Positions 24,250-33,025 are shown, counted from the stretch's first letter. The stretch is DNA of 39,582 nt from CAZIDL01 sp964537825 (GCA_964537825.1 CAZIDL010000017.1:1-39582); one strand, 5' to 3'. Numbers and translations: made by a program. Notes: a model not told the origin generated them from the sequence alone.

Positions 24250-26556
24250 TCAGCTTTCGCTGTCGAACCTGTACTTCAAACCGATACCTCCGTACCACAT
24301 CCGACCGGGTGCCGGATTGAAGTAGGATCCGACCACGTTGTTGACCTGGAGGAAAGCGCTGTAGCGTTCGTCCAGCGCGTTTTGCACCCCTCCATAAATG
24401 TGGAGCTGAAAACGTTCTCCGAAGGAGCGTTTTAGTCCTAGTTTTCCGTCCAACACATAGAAACGCTCTCGAAAGACCGTATTCTCGTTATCGATCGGAG
24501 TCTTTCCCACGAAACGCCCGGTAGTCTGTATATAAAGGCCAGGTGCTGTTCGAATGTTCAATAGTTGGTCCCAGGTTTGATAGGGTACTCCTGGTATCCG
24601 TTCTCCCCTGTGATCGTTCCCTTCTATGGGATGGTCGCCGAAAATAAAGTGCTGGTAAGCAAGGCTTTGTTTCAGTCTGGCCTCTCTTACCCAAGCATCC
24701 TTGTCCCGGTGGAGGAGAAGGTCGAGCACCGCTTCGATCCCTTTTTGCTCCGTCCGCCCAACATTCCCATATATCGCTTGATTGCCGATCTGTTCCTCCG
24801 GGAGGATCGCATCCCTTAAACGGAACCAATAGCCCGTAAGGTCGAATGCTATGGCATCGTTCAGGATCTGTCCGCGCAGGCCGGCCTCGTAATTCCTCCC
24901 TTTTTCGGCTTGGACCTCGGTATTGATGGATCCGTCCGGCTTTATGACTTCCCATACCGTAGGGGCTGAAAAGCCTTCGCTCACACTTGCGTGAACTGAC
25001 CAATCCTCGCCGAAACCTTTGACCATGCTGAACCTTGGAACCCAACCGGGGGAGAATCGAAATGTATTGGAGTAGTCAACGCTATCAGCCATATGGAGGT
25101 CCTGGTGCTGGTATTCGATCCGGTTGTAGCTAAGGCCCAGGGTAGCTTTCAGGTCGTAGGGCAGGATCCATTCGTTCTGCAGGAAGAAAAGGCCCACGCG
25201 GGAACGAGTGTTCGAATTCTCTCGGATCGCCCCGGGGCTGCCCTTCCGGTTATCGAAGTTCCGAAGGGAGTTAAGGCGGGTTTGACCTTCGCTTCCAAGG
25301 ATGAAACGAGTGCTCACTTCCCTAAAACGCTTCTTCCAGCGCAATTCGTTCCGATAACCCCCCTCTTGATGGTTTTCGATCTTGTAACCCTGGTAGTAAG
25401 GGGAAGTGCCATAAGGATTCTCCTTAGCACCGGAACCGGCGAAAATGGTGATGCGGTGTTCCCAATGCTCGTCGAAGCGGTGAACGTGACGGGCACCCAA
25501 ACGACCTGTACGATGTTCGAAGGAAGCGTTCCCGGTCACAGAATAAGGATCGGCCTGCCTGGGATCCTCTTTGAATTCTTCGCGCGTCAGTCCTCCGGGC
25601 AAACCCCATCCACCATCGAAATAATAGCCGAAGAGCTCGATCCGGTCCGTTCGGCTCACATAGAAGTCGCTATTGAGGCGGATGTGATCCTTGTTCACGA
25701 ATTCCTGTTCCCGATACCCTTTGTTGCGGATCCGTCCGTAATGCAGGTCCACGCGGATCTGTTCGGTTCCGATCCCGAGTGAACCGCTCTGGCGTTGCAT
25801 TCCATACCGACCCATCATCCCTTCTGTCCTTAGGTATCGTTCCCCGTAGCCGGCTTCTTCGCTATGGAACTTCATCACACCCCCATTTCCAGCTCCGTAG
25901 GAACTGCCCGATGGGCCTTTCAGGATCTCTACCGATCGCAGGGCTTTCGGGTCGATCACTTCGATAGGGGTGGAACCGTCCGGTCCGGTCAACGGCATCC
26001 CGTTCCAGTAGGCTTTCAGGTTCCGAACCCCCCATGGGGAGCGAAGTTTGCTTCCGCGTACGGAAATGCGGCTACTCCCTCCGATACCCCGGCTATCCAT
26101 CCGAACCCCAGGGACCGTGTTAAGGGCTGGTCGGAGGGAAGCGTCGTGGTAGCGTTCGAGGTCTTGCCGGTCCAACCGTGTTGCACTTGCCCCTGTCTTT
26201 CTTCGGGAGGCATTGCTCCCAAAAGCTTCGACCACCACCTGGTTCATGGTACGGGGCTTTTGCTCAAGCCCGATCCTTAGGAAATTCACTGTATCCGTGC
26301 GGATGGAACGGGTTCGGTATCCGATGTGATAAAAGCGAAGGCTTTTTACGCTATCTGAACAGCGAAGCTTGAACCGCCCATTTTCGTTTGTATTCGCAAG
26401 GATCTTGGTTGAGTCCGGTCCGATGGAGACACCTTGCAAAGGCGCTCCACTTTGGGCATCGCTCACTTTCCCCCGGAGCTCGGATTGGGCATCCAGAAAG
26501 GGAGGAATGAACGTGAGGATCAGGATGAGAAAAAGCCGACCGACCATCCGGTTCAT
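24250..26556 (-). CDS. TonB-dependent outer membrane receptor, PqqU (YncD)-like
   Basis: A 768-residue receptor. It has a signal peptide (MNRMVGRLFLILILTFIPPFLDAQ), a carboxypeptidase-like regulatory domain (ELRGKVSDAQSGAPLQGVSI, about 25-110), a plug domain (VPGVRMDS, RISVRGS, YWNGMPLTGPDGSTPIEVIDP, VEILKGPSGSSYGAGNGGVM) and a 22-strand barrel ending in the aromatic KYRF region. The plug WGVRNLKAYWNGMPLTGPDG, the barrel GLPGGLTREEFKEDPRQADP and the tail YFNPAPGR resemble what I recall of E. coli YncD/PqqU, an importer of pyrroloquinoline quinone. The gene diverges from a PQQ-dependent dehydrogenase with 89 bases between starts, which supports that substrate. Ferric siderophores remain an alternative. 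Confidence 0.82.
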   Translation of the reverse strand: MNRMVGRLFLILILTFIPPFLDAQSELRGKVSDAQSGAPLQGVSIGPDSTKILANTNENGRFKLRCSDSVKSLRFYHIGYRTRSIRTDTVNFLRIGLEQKPRTMNQVVVEAFGSNASRRKTGASATRLDRQDLERYHDASLRPALNTVPGVRMDSRGIGGSSRISVRGSKLRSPWGVRNLKAYWNGMPLTGPDGSTPIEVIDPKALRSVEILKGPSGSSYGAGNGGVMKFHSEEAGYGERYLRTEGMMGRYGMQRQSGSLGIGTEQIRVDLHYGRIRNKGYREQEFVNKDHIRLNSDFYVSRTDRIELFGYYFDGGWGLPGGLTREEFKEDPRQADPYSVTGNASFEHRTGRLGARHVHRFDEHWEHRITIFAGSGAKENPYGTSPYYQGYKIENHQEGGYRNELRWKKRFREVSTRFILGSEGQTRLNSLRNFDNRKGSPGAIRENSNTRSRVGLFFLQNEWILPYDLKATLGLSYNRIEYQHQDLHMADSVDYSNTFRFSPGWVPRFSMVKGFGEDWSVHASVSEGFSAPTVWEVIKPDGSINTEVQAEKGRNYEAGLRGQILNDAIAFDLTGYWFRLRDAILPEEQIGNQAIYGNVGRTEQKGIEAVLDLLLHRDKDAWVREARLKQSLAYQHFIFGDHPIEGNDHRGERIPGVPYQTWDQLLNIRTAPGLYIQTTGRFVGKTPIDNENTVFRERFYVLDGKLGLKRSFGERFQLHIYGGVQNALDERYSAFLQVNNVVGSYFNPAPGRMWYGGIGLKYRFDSES

Positions 26557-26645
26557 TCGCTTCGGATCAGAGACGAAGGTAAAGCGGGGTTAGCGCTGTG
26601 CTTACCTTCGCCGGAACGAAAAGCGTTTTAAAGCCCGACCTTCCT

Positions 26646-27974
26646 ATGCGAACCTCTGACCGATCCTTTACCGGCTCCTTCCTCTTGATGACCCTATTGC
26701 TCATGATATCAGCCTGTGGAAATTCTCAAAGAAGCGATATCGATGGAAAAGAAAGCGGAGGCTTCAGCATCGAACTGGCTGATAGCCTTCAGGGAGGGAT
26801 CAGGCTTCCAAAAGGATTTAAGGGGCGCGTGATGGCCGATGAGCTTGGTAAAGCTCGTGCGGTGGCCGTCAAACCCAACGGGGATATTTACGTGTTGCTC
26901 CGGGAAAGGAAGAAGGGGCATTGCATGGTGGCTTTGCGCGATAGGAACGGGGATGGTAAAATGGATTCGACGGTCTATTTCGGAAAGCATTGTGGACGGG
27001 GGAGTCTGGTGATCCGTGATGAGTTCCTCTATCACTCGACCGACACCTCTGTCCTTCGGACCGGCTTTCAAAGCATGGATGAGCTCGTTCCTACTGGTCC
27101 CACCGAAGTGATCATTGAAGGATTCGAATATCACGGCCAACATGGCAACAAGAACTTCGATATCGATGGAGAAGGGAAGCTTTATGTGACCGTGGGAGCC
27201 CCGTCCAATGCATGTCAGAAAAAAGGGAGAACTCCTGGTTCCAAGGGGAAGGATCCTTGTCCGCTTTTGGAAAAGTATGGTGGGGTCTGGAAGTTGGACG
27301 CGCACAAGGCTCATCAGCACTACAATAAGGACGGCGTTCATTATTCGACCGGTATCCGGAACATGGTGGCTGTCCGTTGGAACGACGCAGTAGGTGAGCT
27401 TTACGGAGTACAGCACGGTAGGGATCAGTTGCATCAGCTTTTCCCCGATAAGTTCAGCAAGGATGAGAGCGCCAAGCTACCTGCGGAAGAGATGTTCCTG
27501 ATCGAAAAGGGAACGGATTTCGGTTGGCCTTACTGTTATTACGACGGAATGAAGGATAAGAAAGTCCTGGCGCCTGAATACGGCGGGGATGGGGACAAGA
27601 TCGGAAGGTGTTCGGCTAAGGATGGGCCGATCGCCCACTTCCCGGCCCACTTTGCCCCGAACAACCTTCTTTTCTATCAAGGGAAGAGCTTTCCGAAGCA
27701 GTATCGCAATGGGGCTTTCATCGCTTTTCACGGATCCTGGAATCGGAACGAGCACAAGCAATGGGGTTACAACGTCACCTTCGTCCCTTTTGAGGGCAAG
27801 ATGCCTCGGGGGGGATGGGATGCGTTCGCCAGTGAATTCGAAGGCCCGCAGCGGGTCGATAGCCCCTCCCAAGCTGAATTCCGGCCATGTGGGTTGGCTC
27901 AGGGTCCGGATGGGGCTCTTTACGTAGTGGACTCTCAGATCGGTCGTTTGTGGCGGATCAGTTATGGCAGTTAA
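26646..27974 (+). CDS. PQQ-dependent sugar dehydrogenase-like lipoprotein
   Basis: A 442-residue soluble-type PQQ dehydrogenase (glucose/sorbosone dehydrogenase family) on a lipoprotein anchor. The ATG at 26646 is chosen because it starts the signal peptide directly, with lipobox LMISAC. The beta-propeller shows RLPKGFKGRVMA, ARAVAVKPNGDIYVLLR, the catalytic-region histidine in YHGQHGNKNFDIDGEGKLYVTVGAPSNAC, YSTGIRNMVAVRW, GRDQL, TDFGWPYCYYDG, AFHGSWNR and a closing RPCGLAQGPDGALYVVDSQIGRLWRISY. It should oxidise a sugar or alcohol in the periplasm and pass electrons to the cytochrome c encoded next, which it overlaps by 11 bases. The exact substrate is unknown. Confidence 0.88.
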   Translation: MRTSDRSFTGSFLLMTLLLMISACGNSQRSDIDGKESGGFSIELADSLQGGIRLPKGFKGRVMADELGKARAVAVKPNGDIYVLLRERKKGHCMVALRDRNGDGKMDSTVYFGKHCGRGSLVIRDEFLYHSTDTSVLRTGFQSMDELVPTGPTEVIIEGFEYHGQHGNKNFDIDGEGKLYVTVGAPSNACQKKGRTPGSKGKDPCPLLEKYGGVWKLDAHKAHQHYNKDGVHYSTGIRNMVAVRWNDAVGELYGVQHGRDQLHQLFPDKFSKDESAKLPAEEMFLIEKGTDFGWPYCYYDGMKDKKVLAPEYGGDGDKIGRCSAKDGPIAHFPAHFAPNNLLFYQGKSFPKQYRNGAFIAFHGSWNRNEHKQWGYNVTFVPFEGKMPRGGWDAFASEFEGPQRVDSPSQAEFRPCGLAQGPDGALYVVDSQIGRLWRISYGS

Positions 27975-28434
27975 AAGAGCTCGACTTCATCAAAAGAGCT
28001 TTCTCCTTTTGGGAAGCTTTCTCTTTTTCGCCTGGTGTTACACCGGGAAAGAAGGAACGAGCAAGGAGGTTTCGAGAAGTTCGAAGATCATCGAAGGTGT
28101 TCAGGACAGCAGTAGGGGAAAGGTCCTGTATGGCAAGCATTGCGGTTCTTGTCATCAAGCCAGTGGTAGTGGGGTTCCGGGCATGTATCCACCTTTGAAT
28201 GAGACCGAGACGGTCCAAGGGGATAAGGAAGCACTGATCCGCATCGTCCTGGAGGGAATGGAGGGGGCGATCGAAGTGAAGGGAAAGCGCTACAACAGGA
28301 GCATGCCAGCGCAGGATCATTTGAGCAATGAAGAAGTGGCCCGCATCCTGAACTACGTGCGGCGAAAATTCGGGAACGGTGCCTCAAAGCTGACCGTTTC
28401 CGAGGTAGGGAGGGTTCGAAAGGGAGTGGAATAA
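27964..28434 (+). CDS. Small c-type cytochrome
   Basis: A 156-residue exported monohaem cytochrome c. It has a hydrophobic N-terminal segment ending in a lipobox-like FFAWC (Cys25), then haem motif CGSCH (Cys60, Cys63, His64), PPLNETE, and a methionine ligand in YNRSMPAQDHLSNEEVARILNYVRRKFGN. The gene starts within the last codons of the PQQ dehydrogenase, so the two are translationally coupled. The cytochrome is almost certainly the dehydrogenase's electron acceptor. Confidence 0.93.
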   Translation: MAVKRARLHQKSFLLLGSFLFFAWCYTGKEGTSKEVSRSSKIIEGVQDSSRGKVLYGKHCGSCHQASGSGVPGMYPPLNETETVQGDKEALIRIVLEGMEGAIEVKGKRYNRSMPAQDHLSNEEVARILNYVRRKFGNGASKLTVSEVGRVRKGVE

Positions 28435-28489
28435 GAGCGGATGAATAGCGAACATCCAGCGAGGGAACAGCTCGATCCCCCTCCTTCTT

Positions 28490-29509
28490 CTAATTAGGCA
28501 TCTTCCTACGCATCTGCCTTTTCCTTAATGAAGGGGAGGGGGCTGAGGAGGAACCGCCTGGGATCAACTTCTTGAAGAGGGAACTGTCCGGCGCACGAAA
28601 GGTCAATTCAGGATTGATAGAGCTTTGGAAGTAAAAAGCCGTGGTGGTATCCTTTTTCGCGGGGTAAGCCTTCACCCGGATCGCATTCTTTCCCTTCCGC
28701 TCGATGATCGAGCGTATGGAGGCTTTTTCGGATCCCAAGTCAGTCTTCTCTGCTATCATATTGCCGCTCAGTCCGCTCAATTGGCGCAAGTAGTTCCGAA
28801 GGGAAGCAGAGTCCATGTTCCCTCCTTCTGCGATCCATCCGTCTTGTTCTTTCCGGAGTGTCAAGGAGCTGTCCGCTGAACGGAAGGCGACCTTCGTCCA
28901 ATCCTTTTGGTCCCCTTCGATCAGGGTCTTGTCGATCCAGCTTTTGTGGCCTCGTCGAAAAGCCATCAGGGGACGACCTTTCACTTTGTAAGTATTAGGC
29001 TCGCCGGCCCTTCGGACGTTGAATTCGATCGCAGGCCTTCTCCGACGCATCATCCGTCGTTTTCCTCCTTTGCCGTTCGGCTTTTTCACGGACATTTTTC
29101 CGATGTAAAGGTGGAGTCCCACATCGTCCTTTCCATGAAGCACTTCGATCCTTCTTCCCTGAGCCACCTTGTACTTTTTCCATTGGTTGCTATCACTGCT
29201 CACCAATTCTTTCGGAGAAAGTCCCTTCAGTCTTTTCAGGCTATTTTCGACCTTTTCCTCGGAGGCCGGATAGCTTTTATTTCCCTTTTTCATCTTCCAT
29301 CCATCCTTTGTTTTCACCAGTTCGATACCCTCCTTTTTCCCTTCCTGATGGATGATCATGCGCGAGACCTTGCTGGTATCGATGGATCCCAGCGTGTTGG
29401 GGATACTGCCTTTTTCCGCTTTTCCACCGCCGTATTCCAGAATAAGGAACACGACGAGGAGGATCAGAAAGATCGGTAAGAGTGCTTTGCTATGAAGCCG
29501 CTTGAACAT
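28490..29509 (-). CDS. DUF4340 domain protein
   Basis: A 339-residue membrane-anchored protein. The ATG at 29509 is preferred (MFKRLHSKALLPIFLILLVVFLILEYGGG, one N-terminal helix). The long outer part has the DUF4340 style: DTSKVSRMIIHQEGKKEGIELVKTKDGWKM, SLKRLKGLSPKELVSSD, a repeated version (SSLTLRKEQDGWIAEGG...LRQLSGLSGNMIAEKTD) and a very basic GKGGKRRMMRRRRPAIEF loop. Its first codons overlap the end of gldG by 20 bases. Such proteins are often found behind GldG-like ABC auxiliary proteins, so it probably acts with that transporter on the periplasmic face. The mechanism is unknown. Confidence 0.85.
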   Translation of the reverse strand: MFKRLHSKALLPIFLILLVVFLILEYGGGKAEKGSIPNTLGSIDTSKVSRMIIHQEGKKEGIELVKTKDGWKMKKGNKSYPASEEKVENSLKRLKGLSPKELVSSDSNQWKKYKVAQGRRIEVLHGKDDVGLHLYIGKMSVKKPNGKGGKRRMMRRRRPAIEFNVRRAGEPNTYKVKGRPLMAFRRGHKSWIDKTLIEGDQKDWTKVAFRSADSSLTLRKEQDGWIAEGGNMDSASLRNYLRQLSGLSGNMIAEKTDLGSEKASIRSIIERKGKNAIRVKAYPAKKDTTTAFYFQSSINPELTFRAPDSSLFKKLIPGGSSSAPSPSLRKRQMRRKMPN

Positions 29510-31058
29510 AGGGTTTTGACTTCCATTCGGACCGACGTTTCCGTTGCAGGTACCACCTGACAGCACCGATCGCTAACAGGATCAGGATGGGACCGATAAA
29601 ATTGGCATAGCGCAGGAAGGTCTTTTCGGTATCGGTGAGTTCCGCTTTGATCGGTCGGCTGGAGACGCCTTCCGAGCGTAGGGCGGCGATGCCTTCTCTC
29701 CCTGTCAGCCAATCCATCGCATTGGCCATAAGGTTCGGGTTGTCAGGGCTTTTGCTCGCGTTGTCCTCCAATGGGAAGTCCCCATCGCTAACCACGAGCA
29801 GCCGGGAGCGTTCGTTTCCTTCGATAGGCCCTTCCAATGCGACGGCCAGGGGAATGTTGGATCGACCATAGAAACCCGATGTTCGTTCTTTCATGATGTT
29901 AAAGCGGGTCGGGGCGGATTTCGTGGTCGCATTGCCGGAAGAATGGGCAAGGATCTGGTAGTGGATGTTCGAGTCTTTCTGTGACAGGGATATTGGACTG
30001 GCGAACTTGAACCAAGCCATTTCCAGATCTTGTGTGATGGGGTGCTCTTCGTTGAATCCGTTCACTTTCGGGTAATACGGGATCTTCACCTTTCCTTGGA
30101 GTGCCCGCATTTGCACGGAGTTTTGGTCCAAAAGGAAGGAGCTCTTCACCTTGATACCCTTTTGGTCCAACCATTCACCAAGACCTGTGTTCACAGGACG
30201 TCCGAATCCTCGCTGCAGTCGACCACCTACTCGGTTCATAGCAATGAAGAGGTTCCCTCCGTTAGCGAGATAGCGGTCCAGGATGCGTCGATGGGAGCTT
30301 GGAAAACTGTCCTGTGGTGCCACGATAGCCGCGGTCTCGTATTTAGATAGGTTCGTGGTATCGGTAAGTTTCACAGGTTTCAGGTCGTGGACCACTTTGA
30401 GTTCCTTTTCCACACTTTTTGCAAGCTCCGGGCCTTTTTGCTTCTTTTTTCCCTTTTGAAGCAACTGGCGAAGTCCTCTCCGGTCCTTTTTCGGCATGGA
30501 GGCTTCTCCGTGGCCCTGTATCAGAGCGAGGTCTGGTTTGTCCCCCTCCGTTACCTTATGAATGCGGGTTGTGAGCTGGTATTCCATGGAGGTTTTCGGG
30601 CCGATAAAAGGGATGGCCTCTGATCGACCTTCCTGTTTGACCAAGGCTCCCATGAAAACGCGTTGCTTTACCTGCTTGCCTTCCTTCGTGACCTGCGTTA
30701 GGCGGGGTTTGATCCCTTTTCGGGCCAGTTTCCGAACCTTTTGCTTATCGTCGGAAGGGGGTTCTTTGAGCTGAAATGCCACTTTTCCTTCCGAGCGGGT
30801 CTCGTACTCATTCAGAAGTTCCTTGAAGCGACGCTCCACCTTTTTCAGAGCGGTCGGGATCTTTTTGGAGAAGTAGGCCGTAACGGTCACTGGTTTATCC
30901 AAAGAATCCAGCATTCTTGTGCTGGCTTCATTGAGCGTATATTTCCCGGAAGCCGTAAGATCGAGTCTCACGAAATACTCCTTGGCCATAATGTTGACCA
31001 GGAAAAGGATCCCCAAGAGGAGGATGGCACTGCTCCATATAGACCGTCGCGTATGCAT
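29490..31058 (-). CDS. gldG: Gliding motility-associated ABC transporter substrate-binding protein
   Basis: A 522-residue protein with one helix at each end: an N-terminal anchor (SAILLLGILFLVNIMA) and a C-terminal FIGPILILLAIGAVRWYLQRKRR. In between is a large extracytoplasmic ABC_transp_aux/IFT52-like domain (TASGKYTLNEASTRMLDSLDKPVTVTAYFSKKIPTALKK, PDLALIQGHGE, ETAAIVAPQDSFPSSHRRILDRYLANGGNLFIAMN, SRLLVVSDGDFPLED, LMANAMDWLTGREGIA). It lies four bases after gldF. In Flavobacterium johnsoniae GldA, GldF and GldG form an ABC complex needed for gliding; the transported substrate is not known. Confidence 0.9.
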   Translation of the reverse strand: MHTRRSIWSSAILLLGILFLVNIMAKEYFVRLDLTASGKYTLNEASTRMLDSLDKPVTVTAYFSKKIPTALKKVERRFKELLNEYETRSEGKVAFQLKEPPSDDKQKVRKLARKGIKPRLTQVTKEGKQVKQRVFMGALVKQEGRSEAIPFIGPKTSMEYQLTTRIHKVTEGDKPDLALIQGHGEASMPKKDRRGLRQLLQKGKKKQKGPELAKSVEKELKVVHDLKPVKLTDTTNLSKYETAAIVAPQDSFPSSHRRILDRYLANGGNLFIAMNRVGGRLQRGFGRPVNTGLGEWLDQKGIKVKSSFLLDQNSVQMRALQGKVKIPYYPKVNGFNEEHPITQDLEMAWFKFASPISLSQKDSNIHYQILAHSSGNATTKSAPTRFNIMKERTSGFYGRSNIPLAVALEGPIEGNERSRLLVVSDGDFPLEDNASKSPDNPNLMANAMDWLTGREGIAALRSEGVSSRPIKAELTDTEKTFLRYANFIGPILILLAIGAVRWYLQRKRRSEWKSKPYVQAAS

Positions 31059-31062
31059 GGGG

Positions 31063-31785
31063 TTAAGCGTTGTTCCTTTGTGCGAGTTGAGTTTCAGTCA
31101 GAAATAAACCGAATAAGGTCAACGATAAGAGGTAGATCAAGTTCTTGCTATCGATCACGCCTCGAGAAATATCATTGTAATGGGAGGTGACGCTCAAGTA
31201 ACTGAAGAGCTGGCCGAAGAAGCCGCTGAAATTGCGGGCCAGAACGTCGAAGACGGTATGGAAGAGGATCGCGATGAGCACGGCTCCCAAGAAGGCCACG
31301 ATCTGGTCGTTGGCCAGACTGCTCGCCATGAGGCCGACGCTAATATAAGCCGCGCTCATGAGCAAGAGTCCCAGATAGCCACAGAGGGTTGCCCCTTCAT
31401 CAAGATCCCCGATGGAAGAAATTGTCCATACATAGGGGAAGGTCAGTGTCAAAGCGATCGCAATGAGGGAGAGAGCAGCAAGGAACTTGCCCATCACGAC
31501 CTTCCAATCGGTAACGGCGTAAGTAAGCAGTAATTCGAGGGTCCCGCTCTTCTTTTCCTGCGCGATGAGTCCCATCGTTATAGCAGGGATGAAGAAGAAA
31601 AGGGTCCAGTATGCAATGCTGAAAAAGACCCTCAGACTTGCTTCGCCGCTTTTGAAGACGTCGGCTCCGTACAACCAGGTGAAGAAGCCGCTCAATCCGA
31701 GGAAGACGCCGAGCAGGATATAGGCGATGAGGGAATCGAAGTACCGTTTGAGTTCGCGCTTACTGATCAGGAGTATCGCTCGCAT
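31063..31785 (-). CDS. gldF: Gliding motility-associated ABC transporter permease
   Basis: A 240-residue ABC-2-type permease with six predicted membrane helices. It has the family-typical start MRAILLISKRELKRYFDSLIAYILLGVFL, the coupling-helix region GLIAQEKKSGTLELLLTYAVTDWKVVMGKFLAAL, and a final helix NLIYLLSLTLFGLFLTETQL. It follows gldA by 11 bases and precedes gldG by 4, on the minus strand. Function is inferred from the F. johnsoniae gliding genes. Confidence 0.92.
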   Translation of the reverse strand: MRAILLISKRELKRYFDSLIAYILLGVFLGLSGFFTWLYGADVFKSGEASLRVFFSIAYWTLFFFIPAITMGLIAQEKKSGTLELLLTYAVTDWKVVMGKFLAALSLIAIALTLTFPYVWTISSIGDLDEGATLCGYLGLLLMSAAYISVGLMASSLANDQIVAFLGAVLIAILFHTVFDVLARNFSGFFGQLFSYLSVTSHYNDISRGVIDSKNLIYLLSLTLFGLFLTETQLAQRNNA

Positions 31786-31796
31786 CGCCGTTGCCT

Positions 31797-32765
31797 TTAG
31801 GATTTCGTCTGCAGTGTTTCTTTTTCGCGTTCCGTTTCGCTCGTTAGATCGCGGAAGACATCCTCGAGGGTCGTTTCATGGGGAGTCATTTCCGTTAACG
31901 ACCAATCGTTCTCCTTGCAGAGTTGAAAGATCGGTTTCCGGGACGAACGGTCCGGCTTGCTATGGACCTGAAAGCGAAAGGTCCCATTGTTTTCCAAGAG
32001 CTCCACTCCTTCGACCGGGTCAGCGTTCTCCAATCCTTTTCGGACCTCTTCCTGATCGCCGTCCTCGATCGATACTGTCAGGACCTCCTGGCCTTTAGCT
32101 TTCTCCTGAAGCGATCCGGGTGTTCCGTCCGCCACGATGCTCCCCTCATCGAGGATCAGTATCCGGTCGCAGGAAGCTTCCACTTCGGGAAGGATATGGG
32201 TGCTCAGGATGACCGTCTTGGCCTGTCCGAGCTTTCGGATCAGCTCGCGGATCTCCATGATCTGATTGGGATCGAGGCCCGAGGTGGGCTCATCGAGGAT
32301 CAATACCTCAGGGTCGTGTATCAGTGCCTGGGCCAAGCCGACGCGTTGGCGAAACCCCTTTGAGAGCTCGCCGATCTTCTTGTGCTTCTCAGCGTCCAAC
32401 CCGCACTGGACGATCATGTCACGGATCCGTTCCGGAATGCGTTCTTTAGGGACGTTCTGTAGGGCTGCTACATAACCGAGGTAATCGATCACGTAGAGGT
32501 CTTCGTAAAGCGGATTGTCCTCCGGCAGATAACCGATGTGAGCTTTAACCCGGTCCGGGTCTTCCAGGACCGAGATCCCTCCTACCGTTACATCCCCGGA
32601 AGTAGGGGCCATGTAGCCGGTAAGGATCTTCATGATGGTCGTTTTTCCCGCTCCGTTCGGTCCTAGAAAGCCAAGAACCTCCCCTTTCTCCACCCGGCAG
32701 GAAACCTCTTTTACTGCGAATTGGTCCCCGTACCTTTTGCTCAGCTCCTGGATGCAAATGTCCAT
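31797..32765 (-). CDS. gldA: Gliding motility-associated ABC transporter ATPase
   Basis: A 322-residue ATP-binding subunit. Walker A GPNGAGKTT is at 35-43, the Q-loop region is in GYLPEDNPLYEDLYV, the signature LSKGFRQR is at about 134-141, Walker B with D-loop is LILDEPTSGLD, and the H-loop is STHILPEVEASCD. The C-terminal 100 residues form the extension common to ABC-2 ATPases of this group. It is the first gene of a four-gene minus-strand operon (gldA-gldF-gldG-DUF4340). The start ATG at 32765 is preceded by the purine-rich GGAAG and by a candidate promoter. Confidence 0.92.
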   Translation of the reverse strand: MDICIQELSKRYGDQFAVKEVSCRVEKGEVLGFLGPNGAGKTTIMKILTGYMAPTSGDVTVGGISVLEDPDRVKAHIGYLPEDNPLYEDLYVIDYLGYVAALQNVPKERIPERIRDMIVQCGLDAEKHKKIGELSKGFRQRVGLAQALIHDPEVLILDEPTSGLDPNQIMEIRELIRKLGQAKTVILSTHILPEVEASCDRILILDEGSIVADGTPGSLQEKAKGQEVLTVSIEDGDQEEVRKGLENADPVEGVELLENNGTFRFQVHSKPDRSSRKPIFQLCKENDWSLTEMTPHETTLEDVFRDLTSETEREKETLQTKS

Positions 32766-32788
32766 ACTCGAGCTTCCTTTTCACGGAT

Positions 32789-32820
32789 CGAAATTATAGC
32801 GCTCTTTTCCGATCCATCAA
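32789..32820 (-). promoter_or_regulatory. Candidate gldA promoter, TTG-N21-TAATTTCG
   Basis: On the minus strand TTG (32820-32818) is followed after 21 bases by TAATTTCG (32796-32789), one base off the TAnnTTTG box. The distance to the gldA start is 23 bases, leaving room for a short leader with GGAAG. Confidence 0.45.
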
Positions 32821-32868
32821 GCCCCTTTAACGCTTTTTAAATAACTTTCTATTCGCTTGGCATCCTTG

Positions 32869-33025
32869 GTTGGGCAACCCCGACAATTTTCATTGAAAAA
32901 GGCGGGGGTGCTCAGATGCCTTTAATGTCCCTTTTCCTTTTGGAAGAAAAGGGGACCGGCACCCGGAACTTGTTGGGCCCATAGGGGTGCTGCGGATCTC
33001 CGTTGAGTTGAGGAGTTCTTCCTCA
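32869..33025. other. Hairpin-rich gene-free segment, candidate structured RNA
   Basis: The 329-base gap between gldA and the transglutaminase-like gene holds consecutive inverted repeats. These are GGTT/AACC at 32869-32880, TTTTC/GAAAA at 32887-32899, AAAGGC/GCCTTT at 32898-32923, GTCCCTTTTC/GAAAAGGGGAC at 32927-32956 (10 bp with one bulge), CGGCACCC/GGGTGCTG at 32957-32992 and TGAGGA/TCCTCA at 33009-33025. Read on the minus strand, the AAAGGC hairpin is followed by T residues and looks like a weak terminator. No known riboswitch consensus is recognised. Strand and function are undecided. Confidence 0.35.

Noticed and set aside
32869..33025. Naming the hairpin cluster as a known riboswitch
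   Set aside because: None of the consensus segments of TPP, cobalamin, SAM, FMN, preQ1 or c-di-GMP riboswitches could be read in it.
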